Shown here in pieces: positions 29,272 through 37,610 of a stretch of 64,000 bases of DNA. The notes under the pieces are model-generated. The model was not told the origin of the DNA and searched no databases. It saw nothing but the letters and a program-made list of their open reading frames with translations. Each line of letters begins with the position of its first letter. Within the stretch, counting starts at the first letter, position 1. The DNA lies in assembly GCA_913030605.1 (NCBI GenBank), contig CAJWEZ010000007.1:1-64000 (forward strand), given 5' to 3'. The DNA comes from an uncultured Spirochaeta sp. Lineage in GTDB: Bacteria > Spirochaetota > Spirochaetia > DSM-27196 > Alkalispirochaetaceae. Position numbers and translations under genes: made by a program.

Positions 29272-29586
29272 ATGTATGCACTCGTAGAAATCAAAGGCAA
29301 ACAGTATAAGGTGGAACAGGACGCCGTGATTCGCGTCGACCATCTGGACTCCGAACAGGGCAGCACGGTGGAGTTCCCGACCGTGGTGCTCCTCCGCGAC
29401 GACAAGACCACCACGGTCGGCACGCCCTACGTGGACGGCGCTGTGGTGAAGGCGGAAGTCGAGGACCATATCCGCGACCGCAAGGTGCGGGTATTCAAGC
29501 ACAAGCGTCGGAAAAACTATCGCCGCACGCGGGGGCATCGTCAGCAGTACTCGACGATCCGCGTGAAGGAGATCGCCGGCGTCTGA
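29272..29586 (+). CDS. rplU: 50S ribosomal protein L21
   Basis: 104-aa ribosomal protein starting MYALVEIKGKQYKVEQDAVI and containing VRVFKHKRRKNYRRTRGHRQ, both diagnostic for L21. The ATG at 29272 is 10 nt after a TTGGAGA site; an earlier in-frame ATG at 29239 overlaps the -10 box and would add 11 residues not found in L21. It heads the conserved cluster L21-Prp-L27-Obg. Confidence 0.96.
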   Translation: MYALVEIKGKQYKVEQDAVIRVDHLDSEQGSTVEFPTVVLLRDDKTTTVGTPYVDGAVVKAEVEDHIRDRKVRVFKHKRRKNYRRTRGHRQQYSTIRVKEIAGV

Positions 29587-29596
29587 GCCCTACGCG

Positions 29597-29935
29597 ATGG
29601 TCCGGGTTGAGGTAACCACGGGCGGTGACCTGCCGATGCGCATCCGGTCCACCGGACACGCGCAGCGGCCTGCCGCCGCCGACAGCGCAGCCTGCGCCGC
29701 GGTCTCGGTGGTGCTCAAGAGCTTCGGACTGGCACTCGCCCGCAACGGCGTATGCCGGATTCGGCTGACTGCGGATCGACCGGGGGTCTTTGACCTGGAA
29801 ATCGAAGCGTGCGACGAACCCGAATGGGTTCGAGGCATGTGGGCGATGGCCCGAATCAGTCTCGAGGAGATCGAGGCCGCGTGGCCACGCGATGTTCAGC
29901 TAACGATATCTGAGGAGAAGCACAATGGCACATAA
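29597..29935 (+). CDS. prp: Prp-type ribosomal-processing cysteine protease
   Basis: 112-aa YsxB/TM1457-family protein located between rplU and rpmA as in Firmicutes and Thermotoga. The catalytic pair is visible as H21 in STGHAQ and C33 in [13 protein letters not shown]. In Staphylococcus, Prp cleaves an N-terminal extension of L27. The L27 encoded next door here starts directly at the mature MAHKKGGG sequence, so the substrate must differ or the protein has another role. No clear Shine-Dalgarno precedes the ATG, 10 nt after the rplU stop; coupling is likely. The 3' end overlaps rpmA by 11 nt. Confidence 0.85.
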   Translation: MVRVEVTTGGDLPMRIRSTGHAQRPAAADSAACAAVSVVLKSFGLALARNGVCRIRLTADRPGVFDLEIEACDEPEWVRGMWAMARISLEEIEAAWPRDVQLTISEEKHNGT

Positions 29936-30185
29936 AAAGGGTGGCGGAAGCTCCAAGAACGGTCGTGACTCAAACGCACAGCGCCTTGGCGTGAAGCACT
30001 TCGGTGGTGAACTGGTCAGTGCCGGTTCGATTCTGGTGCGGCAGCGCGGCACCCGGGTGCATCCCGGTGAACTCGTCGGTCGCGGTAAGGACGATACGCT
30101 CTTTGCCAAGGCAGACGGTACGGTCCGTTTTCACACCCGGCGCGGCAAGAAGCTCGTGTCGATTCTGCCGGTGGACGGCGAGTAG
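29925..30185 (+). CDS. rpmA: 50S ribosomal protein L27
   Basis: 86-aa ribosomal protein reaching the peptidyl-transferase centre with its N-terminus. [20 protein letters not shown] and [20 protein letters not shown] are diagnostic. There is no cleavable N-terminal extension ahead of AHKK. The ATG follows TGAGGAGAAGC within the end of prp. obg follows 14 nt after the stop. Confidence 0.97.
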   Translation: MAHKKGGGSSKNGRDSNAQRLGVKHFGGELVSAGSILVRQRGTRVHPGELVGRGKDDTLFAKADGTVRFHTRRGKKLVSILPVDGE

Positions 30186-30199
30186 GTAGAGGTACCCCG

Positions 30200-31219
30200 C
30201 TGTTCACAGACGAAGCGGAGATCCAGGTACGCTCGGGACACGGCGGCGCAGGAGCGGTATCGTTCCGGCGCGAGAAGTACGTTCCAAAGGGCGGTCCTGA
30301 CGGCGGAGACGGGGGACGCGGTGGCGATGTCGTGTTCACGGTCAAGGCCAACGTGAAAACGCTGTCGTATCTCAAGATGCGGCGGCGTTTTTTTGCGCAG
30401 AACGGACGCCCCGGCGCCGGCCGACAGAAGGACGGCGCCCGCGGGGACGACGTCGTGATCGAGGTACCGCCGGGTACGGCGGTGTACGACGTCGACTCCG
30501 GCGAGCAGCTTCTGGATCTCGTCGCCGAGGGCGACCGGCACGTCCTGTTTGAGGGCGGCCGCGGCGGCAAGGGCAATACCCATTTCAAGACATCACGGCA
30601 CCAGACTCCGCGCTTCGCCCAGCCCGGTGAGGAGGGGGTGGAGCGTCGTCTCCGCGTGGAATTGCAGGTGATCGCCGATATCGGGTTCGTGGGACTGCCG
30701 AACGTCGGCAAATCAACGCTGCTCAAGGTACTGACCGCGGCGGATCCGAAGGTGGGCAACTATCCGTTCACGACGGTCATTCCGAACCTTGGTGTAATGC
30801 ACCACTTTGATCGGGACGTCGTGCTCGCCGACATTCCCGGCATCATCGCCGGAGCCAGCGAGGGCGCCGGTCTCGGCCTGCGCTTTCTGAAACACATCTC
30901 CCGCACGCGGGGGCTGGCTTTTGTCGTGGAGGCCGGCGACCCGGATCCCGCCGGCACGCTCGCGACATTGCGCGGAGAACTCGAACGCTACGATGCGACC
31001 CTCCTCGAGAAGGCGGCGATCGTCATCCGGACAAAGGCGGACCTGTTGGACAGCGGTGCCGCCGACGATCGCCCCGCCGATGGCGGCGAAGGTGTCGAGG
31101 CGGCGGGAGATCAGTCCCTCGACGCGGCGGTCACCGTTTCGGCGATGACCAGTTCCGGTCTCGACGAGCTGCGGGCGGCGTTGGTCACGCTTGCCACGCC
31201 GGCGGAGCGGGAGACGTGA
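30200..31219 (+). CDS. obg: Obg/CgtA GTPase with an apparent CTG start codon
   Basis: 339-aa ribosome-assembly and stress GTPase. The glycine-rich Obg fold begins FTDEAEIQVRSGHGGAGAVS and includes KGGPDGGDGGRGGDVVF; the G domain has FVGLPNVGKST (G1) and LADIPGIIAGASEGAGLG (G3). The C-terminal OCT extension is missing or very short. In the position of the universal initiator Met (M-F-x-D) the codon is CTG at 30200. The in-frame codons upstream contain no ATG, GTG or TTG through the end of rpmA. The next ATG, at 30332, would remove 44 residues of the conserved Obg fold. GGTAGAGG 8-14 nt upstream may serve as ribosome site. Its stop overlaps nadD (GTGA). Confidence 0.9.
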   Translation: MFTDEAEIQVRSGHGGAGAVSFRREKYVPKGGPDGGDGGRGGDVVFTVKANVKTLSYLKMRRRFFAQNGRPGAGRQKDGARGDDVVIEVPPGTAVYDVDSGEQLLDLVAEGDRHVLFEGGRGGKGNTHFKTSRHQTPRFAQPGEEGVERRLRVELQVIADIGFVGLPNVGKSTLLKVLTAADPKVGNYPFTTVIPNLGVMHHFDRDVVLADIPGIIAGASEGAGLGLRFLKHISRTRGLAFVVEAGDPDPAGTLATLRGELERYDATLLEKAAIVIRTKADLLDSGAADDRPADGGEGVEAAGDQSLDAAVTVSAMTSSGLDELRAALVTLATPAERET

Positions 31220-31815
31220 CCACGCCGGCGGCGGAGCTGTACTTTGGAGGCTCCTTCGACCCGATTCACATGGGCCATCTGTTCGCCGCACAGGAGGCGG
31301 CGGACGCCGTTGGCGCGCAGCGGGTGCTCTTCGTTCCCACCGGGCGGAACCCGCTGAAGCCGGACAACCATTCGGCGGCGCCGGAACACCGGCTTGCCAT
31401 GGTTCGCCGCGCGATCGAGGGCAACTCCCGCTTCCTCGTTCACGATATCGAGCTCGAAGAGAAGGGCGCCTCGTACACCGAGCGCACGGTGCGGGCGCTT
31501 GTGGATCGTGGAACCCTGGTCCCGCGGCCCGGGCTGATCATCGGTGATGACCTGGTGGCGGAACTGCACCGCTGGCGCAACGTCGACGCCCTGATGGCAA
31601 TGGTCCGCCTCGTCCTCGTGACGCGCCACGGTGTGGACCTCTCGGCGTTGCCCGTGTCGGCGGCGCAGGATGTTGTTGTGGTCCGGAATCCCGAGATTCC
31701 CGTTTCCTCGAGCGCCGTCCGCGACCGCTTGCGGGAAGGACGGTCGGTCCGCTACCTTGTCCCGGAACACGTCTATGAATACATCCGTGAGCACCGACTC
31801 TACCAGCACGACTGA
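31216..31815 (+). CDS. nadD: nicotinate-nucleotide adenylyltransferase
   Basis: 199-aa nucleotidyltransferase making deamido-NAD from nicotinate mononucleotide and ATP. FGGSFDPIHMGHL carries the (T/H)xGH motif, and ISSTxxR is represented by VSSSAVRDRLREGRSVRYLVP. The GTG start overlaps the obg stop (GTGA). It forms the common cluster obg-nadD-yqeK-lytR-rsfS, and yqeK begins inside its 3' end. Confidence 0.93.
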   Translation: MTTPAAELYFGGSFDPIHMGHLFAAQEAADAVGAQRVLFVPTGRNPLKPDNHSAAPEHRLAMVRRAIEGNSRFLVHDIELEEKGASYTERTVRALVDRGTLVPRPGLIIGDDLVAELHRWRNVDALMAMVRLVLVTRHGVDLSALPVSAAQDVVVVRNPEIPVSSSAVRDRLREGRSVRYLVPEHVYEYIREHRLYQHD

Positions 31816-32359
31816 ACGCATCCTCTCCGGTTTGCCCCTGCGCATGTCTGCGCGTCGTGTTCGCCACGTTCAGGGCGTCATGCGTACCGCCGACGACCTG
31901 GCAGCGCGTTTCGGGATCGACCGGCACCGTGCACGGCTCGCGGCGGTGGCCCACGATATGGATCGTGAACTCAGCCCCGGCCGGGTCCTGGCGCTCGTAG
32001 CGGACTGGGGAATCCCGGCATCGCCGCTTGAGCGCCGGGAACCCAAACTCCTGCACGGCAAGGTTTCCGCTGAACGGCTCCGACGGGAGTACGGAGTGAC
32101 GGACCGCGAACTGCTCGACGCGGTAGCACACCACACCCTCGGTGCGGAAGACTTCGGCGCCCTGGGGTTGGTGCTATACGTGGCCGACTTCTGTGAGCCG
32201 GGAAGAACGCATCTGCCCGACCACGAGCGGCGGGCGATTCTGGACCTCCCGAGCCTGGAGGATATGGTGACCGGGATCATCGCGATCTCGGCCGATCGGT
32301 TCGGGGCGCTTGCACCGGAAACGGTGGCGCTTCGCGAACGTGTACGGAGGAGAGAGTAG
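31775..32359 (+). CDS. yqeK: YqeK-family HD-domain phosphohydrolase
   Basis: 194-aa HD-superfamily protein; YqeK members hydrolyse diadenosine tetraphosphate symmetrically. Metal ligands are recognisable in VRHVQGV, AAVAHDMDRE (the HD pair), LLHGKVSAE, VAHHTLG and VLYVADFCEPGR. The ATG at 31775 overlaps nadD by 41 nt; an alternative GTG lies 12 nt downstream at 31787. The overlap with nadD and the gap of 2 nt to the next gene show one operon. Confidence 0.85.
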   Translation: MNTSVSTDSTSTTERILSGLPLRMSARRVRHVQGVMRTADDLAARFGIDRHRARLAAVAHDMDRELSPGRVLALVADWGIPASPLERREPKLLHGKVSAERLRREYGVTDRELLDAVAHHTLGAEDFGALGLVLYVADFCEPGRTHLPDHERRAILDLPSLEDMVTGIIAISADRFGALAPETVALRERVRRRE

Positions 32360-32361
32360 TC

Positions 32362-33552
32362 ATGGCCGATCGTGGCATGAACGCAACAATCGTCTTTCTT
32401 GTCCTGGTGGTCGTGGCGGTTGTCACGACGGTCGGGCTCCTGTACACGCAGCTCCGAACCGACGAGATCAGTACCGCCGTGAGCAACGGAGAGATGCTGC
32501 GTCTGCTGGTGGTGGCCGACGACGACGGAGAGCCGTTTCTCTCCTTCGTGCTGTTTTTTCAGCCCGAGACGCGTCGTGTCGCGATGCTCGATATACCGGG
32601 GAACGTCGGCGCGGTTCTCCGTTCCCTTGGGCGGGTGGACAGCATCAACCGCGTGTTTGACCCCGACGATCCGTCCACGTTTCGCGCTGAGGTCGAGTCA
32701 CTCATCGGCGTGGAGATGACCTCGACGCTGGTGTTTTCGGAGTCGGGGCTCATCGATTTCATCGACCTCCTCGGCGGCATGGAGCTGTTCATCGTCACCG
32801 ACTATCAGAGCGTGGACGGTCCCGACGCGGTCATGCTGCCGGCGGGCAACGTGGTTCTCGACGGGCGGAAGGCGGTCGACTACCTGCGGCTGCAGGACGG
32901 AAACGAATCGGAACTCGAGCGGACCGGACGTCGCCAGGCGTTCGTTCAGAGTCTGCTGCGGGCGGTGAAACGCAACGCCGCGTTGCTTCAGAACCCGGAT
33001 GTCGTGCCGGTCCGTGACAGGATCGTCTCCTCGGACCTGGACCGGCGGGCACGAACCTCGCTTTTTGCGGCGCTCGCCGACATGGACGCGGAGCGTCTGG
33101 TCCGGCGGCGCGTCCAGGGAACGGTCCGAACCGTCGATGTCGACGGCGAGTCCACGCAACTGCTGTTTCCGCATTTCGAGGGACAATGGCTGAAGCAGTC
33201 GGTTCAGCAGGTGGAGGCGACGCTGGCGAGCACCGAACAGGAGCTGGACGACCAGGTCCTGGTATCCATGGAGGTGCTGAACGGCACCACGTCGGCGGGC
33301 CTGGCGAGGAGAACCTCACAACTGTACGAGGATTTTGGATTCGACGTTCGGCGTTTCGGGAACGCCGACAGCAATCAGATCGATCACACACTGGTCATCG
33401 ACCGTCGGGGTACGGGAGAACTCGCCGAGCGAGTTGCCCAGGTAATCGAGGCGGAACGTGTCATCACCGAGGTGGCGCCGGACAGTGACGTGGACGTGAC
33501 GCTGATTTTGGGAAGGGATTTTGATGGAACCGTCGTCCGAACAGAAAACTGA
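32362..33552 (+). CDS. divergent LytR-CpsA-Psr family membrane protein
   Basis: 396-aa protein with one N-terminal membrane helix (about 7-29), an LCP-like extracytoplasmic domain (about 40-240) and a LytR_C domain (about 285-390, LVSMEVLNGTTSAGLARRTS). LCP proteins transfer polyprenyl-linked glycopolymers to the cell wall. The conserved Arg/Asp pyrophosphate-binding residues of catalytic LCPs (R-S-D-T and P-R-D blocks) are not visible: the equivalent positions read FLSFVLFFQPETRRVAML and DIPGNVGAV. The later G-G-M-E-L and LDGRKAVDYLRLQ...RTGRRQAF blocks are retained. It may be non-catalytic or act on a different donor. It sits between yqeK and rsfS, a common position. Confidence 0.8.
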   Translation: MADRGMNATIVFLVLVVVAVVTTVGLLYTQLRTDEISTAVSNGEMLRLLVVADDDGEPFLSFVLFFQPETRRVAMLDIPGNVGAVLRSLGRVDSINRVFDPDDPSTFRAEVESLIGVEMTSTLVFSESGLIDFIDLLGGMELFIVTDYQSVDGPDAVMLPAGNVVLDGRKAVDYLRLQDGNESELERTGRRQAFVQSLLRAVKRNAALLQNPDVVPVRDRIVSSDLDRRARTSLFAALADMDAERLVRRRVQGTVRTVDVDGESTQLLFPHFEGQWLKQSVQQVEATLASTEQELDDQVLVSMEVLNGTTSAGLARRTSQLYEDFGFDVRRFGNADSNQIDHTLVIDRRGTGELAERVAQVIEAERVITEVAPDSDVDVTLILGRDFDGTVVRTEN

Positions 33553-33913
33553 AACCGCGGCTCGCGCGATCGCGGAGCACCTCGCGGAGCTTGGAGCTCG
33601 TGGCCCGATCGCCCTGGATGTGTCGGGGCAGTCGAGTTTTGCCGACTATTTTGTGATCGCCGGCGCGACCAGCGCCGCGCAGCTCCGGGGTCTGCAGAGA
33701 CGCCTGTATGAAAAACTCGACGAGCTGGGAATCGACGCCCGCCAGAGTCCGCGGCGCAACGACGAAAGCGGATGGCTCCTGGTGGACTGCGACGACATCG
33801 TGATCCACCTTATGCTGGACGAACAACGGTCGTTCTACGAACTCGAGAAGCTGTGGTTCGACGCCCGGGTCGTGTATCGGCAGGATCCTGAGGAGACCGG
33901 AGCGGACGCGTAG
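33524..33913 (+). CDS. rsfS: ribosomal silencing factor RsfS
   Basis: 129-aa Iojap/DUF143 protein that binds L14 and blocks subunit joining during starvation. Hallmarks are IALDVSGQSSFADYFVIAGA, a NDESGWLLVDCDDIVIHLML block and the C-terminal YELEKLWFDA. The ATG at 33524 follows GGAAGGGA; a TTG one codon earlier is less likely. It overlaps the end of the LytR-family gene by 29 nt and is the last gene of the operon, convergent with the cheX-like gene 13 nt away. Confidence 0.93.
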   Translation: MEPSSEQKTETAARAIAEHLAELGARGPIALDVSGQSSFADYFVIAGATSAAQLRGLQRRLYEKLDELGIDARQSPRRNDESGWLLVDCDDIVIHLMLDEQRSFYELEKLWFDARVVYRQDPEETGADA

Positions 33914-33926
33914 CGTGCGCCGGGGA

Positions 33927-34448
33927 TCATCCCGGCAGCAGTCCGACCACCAGATTCAGGTCGCCGGCATCGCCGTGGAGGGCCGTGTCGTGAAACTGCA
34001 GTCCGTCGGCGACCGCCATCGAAACCTGGGTCCCCGTGAGTACCGTGGGCGGGGTGATGTCGGCGTCGATACCCATCTCTGACAGGTACATCATGGCGCG
34101 GCCGGAGACCTGGTTCGCGAGTTCCGCCAGGGCGGCCCGGTGCATCTGGCCGAATTCGTTCGGCCGGTCCAGTTCGATGCCCATGAGTCGACTGATCTCG
34201 CGGGCAACGCTGGTCGCCACCTCGAGGCTGGCCTGCAGAAACATGTAGCCCTTGAGCTGTCCCGCAACGCCGACCGATACCGAAACCTCGAACACCGGCG
34301 TGGCGTCCGGCAGCCGCGCCGCAAGATCATCGATTCGCAATCCGGTGAAACCACTTTCCTCGAACACCGCGATCATTGCCCGCGGAAACGCCGAAACAGC
34401 CTGTTTGTTCACAATTTCCACTATATGGTCCCCAATCAGAGGTGTCAA
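33927..34448 (-). CDS. cheX: CheX/CheC-like chemotaxis phosphatase
   Basis: 173-aa protein of the CheC-CheX-FliY superfamily, which dephosphorylates CheY-P. The helix ALAELANQVSGRAMMYLSEM carries the E-x2-N motif (E then N of ELAN), followed by TPPTVLTG as in CheX. Only one such helix is present, as in CheX and not CheC. The start is TTG at 34448 with a good AAAGGA site 4 nt upstream; its control region overlaps the spoVG promoter on the other strand. The rest of the chemotaxis operon is 9 kb downstream. Spirochaetes use CheX as their main CheY phosphatase. Confidence 0.8.
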   Translation of the reverse strand: MTPLIGDHIVEIVNKQAVSAFPRAMIAVFEESGFTGLRIDDLAARLPDATPVFEVSVSVGVAGQLKGYMFLQASLEVATSVAREISRLMGIELDRPNEFGQMHRAALAELANQVSGRAMMYLSEMGIDADITPPTVLTGTQVSMAVADGLQFHDTALHGDAGDLNLVVGLLPG

Positions 34449-34461
34449 TTTGTCCTTTTGT

Positions 34462-34489
34462 TTGACAGAACGGAGCCTCCCTTTATAAT
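34462..34489 (+). promoter_or_regulatory. consensus sigma-70 promoter of spoVG
   Basis: TTGACA (34462-34467) and TATAAT (34484-34489) are both perfect hexamers, separated by 16 bp. Predicted +1 is about 34496, 29 nt before spoVG. Confidence 0.85.
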
Positions 34490-34524
34490 GAACCTAACAG
34501 ACCGGGCGCGCAGAGGAGCAGCCG

Positions 34525-34824
34525 ATGGAGATTACCGATATCCGCGTTCGTCGCGTAGGGGGTGAGGGTAAACTCAAGGCCTACGTTACCGTGACGCTGG
34601 ACAACTGCTTTGTGGTACACAACATCAAGGTCATCCATGGCCGCAGCGGTACCTTTATCGCTATGCCGAGTCGGAAGACCAAGTCCGGTGAGTACAAGGA
34701 CGTTGCCCACCCGATTAACTCCGAGTTCCGTTCGCGAATGCAGCAGACGATCCTCAGCGCCTACGAAGAATCGCTCGACGATCCTACGGCCGTGGCGGCG
34801 GGCGAGGAAGACGAAGCCTACTGA
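34525..34824 (+). CDS. spoVG: SpoVG nucleic-acid-binding regulator
   Basis: 99-aa protein starting [10 protein letters not shown], with [15 protein letters not shown] and the basic [16 protein letters not shown] block that contacts nucleic acid, followed by AHPINSEFR. In Borrelia and Staphylococcus SpoVG binds DNA and RNA as a regulator. A strong GAGGAG site precedes the ATG. The perfect-consensus promoter predicts high expression. It precedes tRNA-Gln and rplY, a spirochaetal gene order. Confidence 0.95.
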   Translation: MEITDIRVRRVGGEGKLKAYVTVTLDNCFVVHNIKVIHGRSGTFIAMPSRKTKSGEYKDVAHPINSEFRSRMQQTILSAYEESLDDPTAVAAGEEDEAY

Positions 34825-34837
34825 CCTACGTCTCGTA

Positions 34838-34867
34838 TTGACGGCACATTCCCATCTACGGTATCGT
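34838..34867 (+). promoter_or_regulatory. promoter of tRNA-Gln(UUG)
   Basis: TTGACG (34838-34843), 18-bp spacer, TATCGT (34862-34867), 22 bp before the tRNA. Confidence 0.5.
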
Positions 34868-34889
34868 TTCGCCTCTACAACGTAGCTAC

Positions 34890-34961
34890 TGGGGCGTCGC
34901 CAAGTGGTAAGGCACCGGGTTTTGATCCCGGTATGCGCAGGTTCGAATCCTGCCGCCCCAG
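34890..34961 (+). tRNA. tRNA-Gln(UUG)
   Basis: Cloverleaf with acceptor TGGGGCG/CGCCCCA, anticodon stem CCGGG/CCCGG enclosing TTTTGAT (anticodon TTG, reads CAA), T-arm GCAGG-TTCGAAT-CCTGC and discriminator G. CCA is not encoded. rplY follows 30 nt later without a visible terminator, so read-through into rplY is likely. Confidence 0.95.
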
Positions 34962-34991
34962 CTGCCAGTAACTGAGAACAAGGAGACTCGC

Positions 34992-35615
34992 ATGGAAAAA
35001 ATACTCAACGCTGAGCCTCGCACCGAAACAGGAAAAGGTGCCGCCGGTCGACTCCGTCGCGCAGGGCGCATCCCCGCGGTCGTGTACGGCCACGAAGCCC
35101 CCCACGCCCTGTCGGTTGAGGCCCGTGAGTTCCACAAAGAATTTCACACCGTGTCTGAAAGTACCCTGATCAAGCTGAAGTTCCCCGACGGGGAGCGGGA
35201 AGTGCTGATCAAGGACTACTCGGAGGACATTCGCACCGGTGACATTCTCCACATCGACTTTTACGAGGTGGAAAAGGGTCGCAAGGTGCACACCCGCATC
35301 GCACTGGAACTGGTGGGGTCACCTGTTGGTGTTCGCGAGGGCGGCGTCCTGGAGCACAGCCTGTACGAGGTGGACATCGAGTGTCTGCCGAAGGATCTTC
35401 CGGAGCACATGACAGTGGACGTGTCCGGTCTGTCCACCGGCGAATCCCTCCACATCTCCGACATCACTCCTCCTGCGGGCGTCGAGATCCTCAACGACCC
35501 TGACCAGACGATCGCGTCTGTCGCGATCCCGCGGGCGGCGATCGAGGAGGAAGAGGAAGAAGAGGAAGCTGCCGAACCGACCGTCATCGGAGAGGAAGCG
35601 TCCGAGGAAGAGTAG
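34992..35615 (+). CDS. rplY: 50S ribosomal protein L25/Ctc
   Basis: 207-aa long-form L25 (Ctc), which binds 5S rRNA. The N-terminal L25 domain has GKGAAGRLRRAGRIPAVVYG and the C-terminal TL5-type domain has DITPPAGVEILNDPDQTIAS. The tail (about 182-207) is an extreme acidic run dominated by Glu. The ATG follows AAGGAGAC. pth follows 4 nt after the stop, the widespread ctc-pth pairing. Confidence 0.95.
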   Translation: MEKILNAEPRTETGKGAAGRLRRAGRIPAVVYGHEAPHALSVEAREFHKEFHTVSESTLIKLKFPDGEREVLIKDYSEDIRTGDILHIDFYEVEKGRKVHTRIALELVGSPVGVREGGVLEHSLYEVDIECLPKDLPEHMTVDVSGLSTGESLHISDITPPAGVEILNDPDQTIASVAIPRAAIEEEEEEEEAAEPTVIGEEASEEE

Positions 35616-35619
35616 GGCC

Positions 35620-36198
35620 ATGGGGGCCCCTCTTCTTGTCGTCGGGCTGGGGAATCCCGGCCCGCGATTCCAATTCACCCGTCACAACGTGGGCTTCGAT
35701 CTGGTCGAAGCCCTTTCTGCATCTGTCGGCAGACCGCTTCGGAAGGCTCTGTTCCGTCCCGTGCAGTGGGCCCGGGGCGTGCCTGCGCTGGCAAAGCCAC
35801 TGACCTTCATGAACCGCAGTGGTCAGGTAGTTCCGTGGCTGCTGCAGAAAACCGGCATTCCGGCGGAGCGTCTGGTGGTGGTGGTGGATAACATGGACTT
35901 GCCACCGGGCGAGATTCGCATGAAGCGCCGGGGAAGTCCGGCAAGCCACAACGGACTCAAATCGATCAGTGAGGCGCTGGGACACGACGAGTATCCCCGC
36001 CTTTACGTTGGCGTCGGGCGTCCGGCAGCGGACACCGACACGATCACGCACGTCCTCGGTCGATTCGACGACGACGATCGGGCACTCGTGGACGACGCGC
36101 TGGCGCGCGCGGTGCCGGTGCTTGCCGACAGCACGGATCGCGATATTCAGCAGCTTATCAGCGAGATCAACGCCCGTCGTCGGCCGGAGTCGGCGTGA
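35620..36198 (+). CDS. pth: peptidyl-tRNA hydrolase
   Basis: 192-aa enzyme that recycles peptidyl-tRNA. VVGLGNPGPRFQFTRHNVGF contains N12 and the catalytic H22; VVDNMDLPPGEIRMKRRGSP contains the catalytic Asp, and ASHNGLKS the second conserved Asn. The length is standard. The stop overlaps tilS (GTGA). Confidence 0.96.
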   Translation: MGAPLLVVGLGNPGPRFQFTRHNVGFDLVEALSASVGRPLRKALFRPVQWARGVPALAKPLTFMNRSGQVVPWLLQKTGIPAERLVVVVDNMDLPPGEIRMKRRGSPASHNGLKSISEALGHDEYPRLYVGVGRPAADTDTITHVLGRFDDDDRALVDDALARAVPVLADSTDRDIQQLISEINARRRPESA

Positions 36199-37610
36199 CC
36201 GTCCCGGCCCGCGTGCAACGGGCGCTGCAGGACCTTGGCGTACCGGATTCAGCGCGTCTGCTGGTGGCCGTATCCGGTGGGCGTGACAGCAGTATCCTGC
36301 TTCGGGCGTTGCATGCTGCGGGCCGCCGCGGCATTGCATGCGTGTGGGTCGATCACGGTCTGCGTTCCCCGGCGGATCGCGCCGCCGACGAAGGGGTGGT
36401 TCGACGCGCGGCCGCAGCGATGAGCGCACCCCTGCACGTCGTACGCGTGCCACCCGGTGAGATCGAGACGCAGGCGGCGCGGGACGGTCAGAGCGTTGAG
36501 CACGTGGCCCGCACCCGACGGTATCGGGCGTTCCTCGAGGTTGCCGGTACGATGGATGGCGAGGGGCCGGTGTACGTGATAACCGCGCATCACCGCCGTG
36601 ACCAGGCGGAGACGGTGCTCATGCGGCTGTCCCAGGGCCGGTCGTTCCTCGAGCATCCGGGGATGCCGGCGGTGCGGCAGCTGTCGGCGGGCCCCCCGTC
36701 GGTGGTTCTCGTTCGACCGGTGCTGGAAATCGATCCCGATGAGCTGTATCGCTGGGGTCGCGAGGTCGACCAGGAATGGTCCGAGGACGTCACCAACAGC
36801 GACCGTCGCTATGTCCGCAACGCGATCCGCGGGGATGTACTGCCGGTTCTGGGCGCCACCGTCGCCGGCGCGGAATCGCACCTCGCCAATCTGGCGGCTG
36901 AGGCGCGCGATGTGAGACAGGCGCTCTTCACGCTCATTCCGGCTGCATCGCGGGGACGCATCGTGGCGGCCGGCGAGTGTGCCCGGTGGGTTGTGCCGCG
37001 GGAGCGGCTTGACCGGTTGCCATCGCCGGCGCGGGAGCTCGTGATTCGGGAGGCCGCATACCGCCTGACGGCCGTTCAGCGCATCGACGGCGGGTTTCTT
37101 CGGGAGGCGCTGCGGCAGTTGGACGCCGGAACCCTCGAAATCAGCGTCTCGAACCCCGGGGCCGAACTCCGGATCGTGGCAGACAGACGGTGGGTGACGC
37201 TCGAACGCGATATTGTCCCGGATGGGCAAAGTGGTTATCTTTGGCCCGTATACGAGGACTGTGATATTCAGATAGCCGTGGGCTCCCGAGAGATCAGGCC
37301 CGTTGGGCGGCGCGGGAGCGGGGAACACGCCGGTACGTCGGACCCGTTCAGGCTCCAGGTGAGCGGCATTCAGTTCCCCGGCGTCCTTCGACGGCAGCGA
37401 CCCGGTGATCGCATCCTGCGGAATCGCCGGTTGCGGCCGCTGGCGCATCCCGACCGGCTGCGGGAACCGGCGGCGGTCGTAGAGGACACCGCCGGTATCG
37501 CCATCGGAATCTGGCGGGACGGGCGATGGGTCTCCCGCGACACCGTCCGCTGGAGCGGCGGATGGCCGGATGACGGCCGGCACAATGTGACTATTCGCGT
37601 ACGAGGTTGA
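36195..37610 (+). CDS. tilS: tRNA(Ile)-lysidine synthetase
   Basis: 471-aa N-type ATP pyrophosphatase that converts C34 of tRNA-Ile(CAU) to lysidine. The PP-loop SGGRDS is at 27-32, followed by WVDHGLRSPADRAADEGVVR. ITAHHRRDQAETVLMRLSQG is family-specific. The C-terminal substrate-binding domain is present but weakly conserved. The GTG start overlaps pth, and ftsH begins immediately after the stop; the order tilS-ftsH is common in bacteria. Confidence 0.92.
   Translation: MTVPARVQRALQDLGVPDSARLLVAVSGGRDSSILLRALHAAGRRGIACVWVDHGLRSPADRAADEGVVRRAAAAMSAPLHVVRVPPGEIETQAARDGQSVEHVARTRRYRAFLEVAGTMDGEGPVYVITAHHRRDQAETVLMRLSQGRSFLEHPGMPAVRQLSAGPPSVVLVRPVLEIDPDELYRWGREVDQEWSEDVTNSDRRYVRNAIRGDVLPVLGATVAGAESHLANLAAEARDVRQALFTLIPAASRGRIVAAGECARWVVPRERLDRLPSPARELVIREAAYRLTAVQRIDGGFLREALRQLDAGTLEISVSNPGAELRIVADRRWVTLERDIVPDGQSGYLWPVYEDCDIQIAVGSREIRPVGRRGSGEHAGTSDPFRLQVSGIQFPGVLRRQRPGDRILRNRRLRPLAHPDRLREPAAVVEDTAGIAIGIWRDGRWVSRDTVRWSGGWPDDGRHNVTIRVRG

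Noticed and set aside
31216-33913. nadD-yqeK-lytR-rsfS as a novel system
   Set aside because: This gene order after obg is widespread in bacteria and is ordinary housekeeping.
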